The notes beneath the pieces are model-generated. The model ran no database searches, had not been told where the DNA came from, and was given only the letters and a program-made list of their open reading frames with translations. A DNA stretch of 20,416 nt from JBBPYR01 sp038199755. GTDB taxonomy: Bacteria > Chloroflexota > Ktedonobacteria > Ktedonobacterales > Ktedonobacteraceae. Shown one piece after another: positions 20,260-20,416 of the stretch. The position numbers were made by a program, and so were the translations under genes. The stretch covers positions 1 to 20,416 of the forward strand of contig JBBPYR010000007.1 in NCBI GenBank assembly GCA_038199755.1, in the 5' to 3' direction. Position 1 is the stretch's first letter. The number at the start of each line of letters is the position of its first letter.

Positions 20260-20416
20260 CTAAACTTCGACTTTAGTGCAGATACCGGCACCCACGGTGC
20301 GTCCACCCTCACGGATGGCGAACTTGACGCCCTCTTCCATCGCCACCGGCTGGATGAGTTCCACCGTCATCTCGATGTTATCGCCCGGCATCACCATCTC
20401 CACCCCTTCGGGCAGC
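20260..20416 (-). CDS. tuf: elongation factor Tu, C-terminal end (partial)
   Basis: EF-Tu delivers aminoacyl-tRNA to the ribosome. Only the last 51 residues lie in the window; the gene continues past base 20416. The segment reads LPEGVEMVMPGDNIEMTVEL, then IQPVAMEEGVKFAIREGGRT, ending VGAGICTKVEV and TAG. These are the domain III hallmark residues (VMPGDN, FAIREGGRTVGAG). It sits directly upstream of rpsJ, the usual end of the str operon. Confidence 0.97.
   Translation of the reverse strand, partial: LPEGVEMVMPGDNIEMTVELIQPVAMEEGVKFAIREGGRTVGAGICTKVEV

Overview
The window is a densely packed, single-strand (all minus) ribosomal-protein supercluster equivalent to the S10, spc and alpha operons, with the L13/S9 genes appended. 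Read in the direction of transcription (from 20416 down to 1), the order is: tuf (3' end only), rpsJ, rplC, rplD, rplW, rplB, rpsS, rplV, rpsC, rplP, rpmC, rpsQ, rplN, rplX, rplE, rpsN, rpsH, rplF, rplR, rpsE, rpmD, rplO, secY, adk, map, infA, rpmJ, rpsM, rpsK, rpsD, rpoA, rplQ, truA, rplM, rpsI. That is 35 protein genes and no tRNA, rRNA, IS element or CRISPR. No stretch longer than 300 bases lacks a gene; the longest gap is 290 bases between map and infA.

The gene order with adk-map-infA-rpmJ between secY and rpsM, and truA-rplM-rpsI after rplQ, is the layout of Gram-positive and related phyla rather than of Proteobacteria. Several proteins are of the cysteine-containing, probably zinc-binding, type (S14, L36, S4, L24). 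Combined with mid GC content and the enlarged ribosomal proteins, a Chloroflexota bacterium, perhaps of the Ktedonobacteria, is my best guess. This is an inference from general resemblance, not a search result.

The genes make the core of both ribosomal subunits plus EF-Tu, IF-1, the SecY translocon channel, adenylate kinase, methionine aminopeptidase, the RNA polymerase alpha subunit and tRNA pseudouridine synthase A. Many genes touch or overlap (TAATG or ATGA junctions, two 14-base overlaps), so translational coupling is expected. Eight genes appear to begin with GTG or TTG.

I see no wholly new gene system here. Two kinds of unusual structure stand out. First, several ribosomal proteins are much longer than usual: S3 (392 aa, PQGDR-repeat tail), S5 (248 aa, Gly-Arg-Asp tail), L18 (215 aa, about 100-residue low-complexity insert), L17 (208 aa, about 90-residue charged insert that looks partly like a duplication), L3 (277 aa, about 65-residue insert) and L4 (acidic tail). 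Second, most of the larger intergenic gaps hold an inverted repeat, the best being the rpsJ leader, the rplO-secY junction, the rplV-rpsC gap, the rpsN-rpsH gap and two terminator-like hairpins (after tuf and after map). These may be processing, stabilising or autoregulatory sites.
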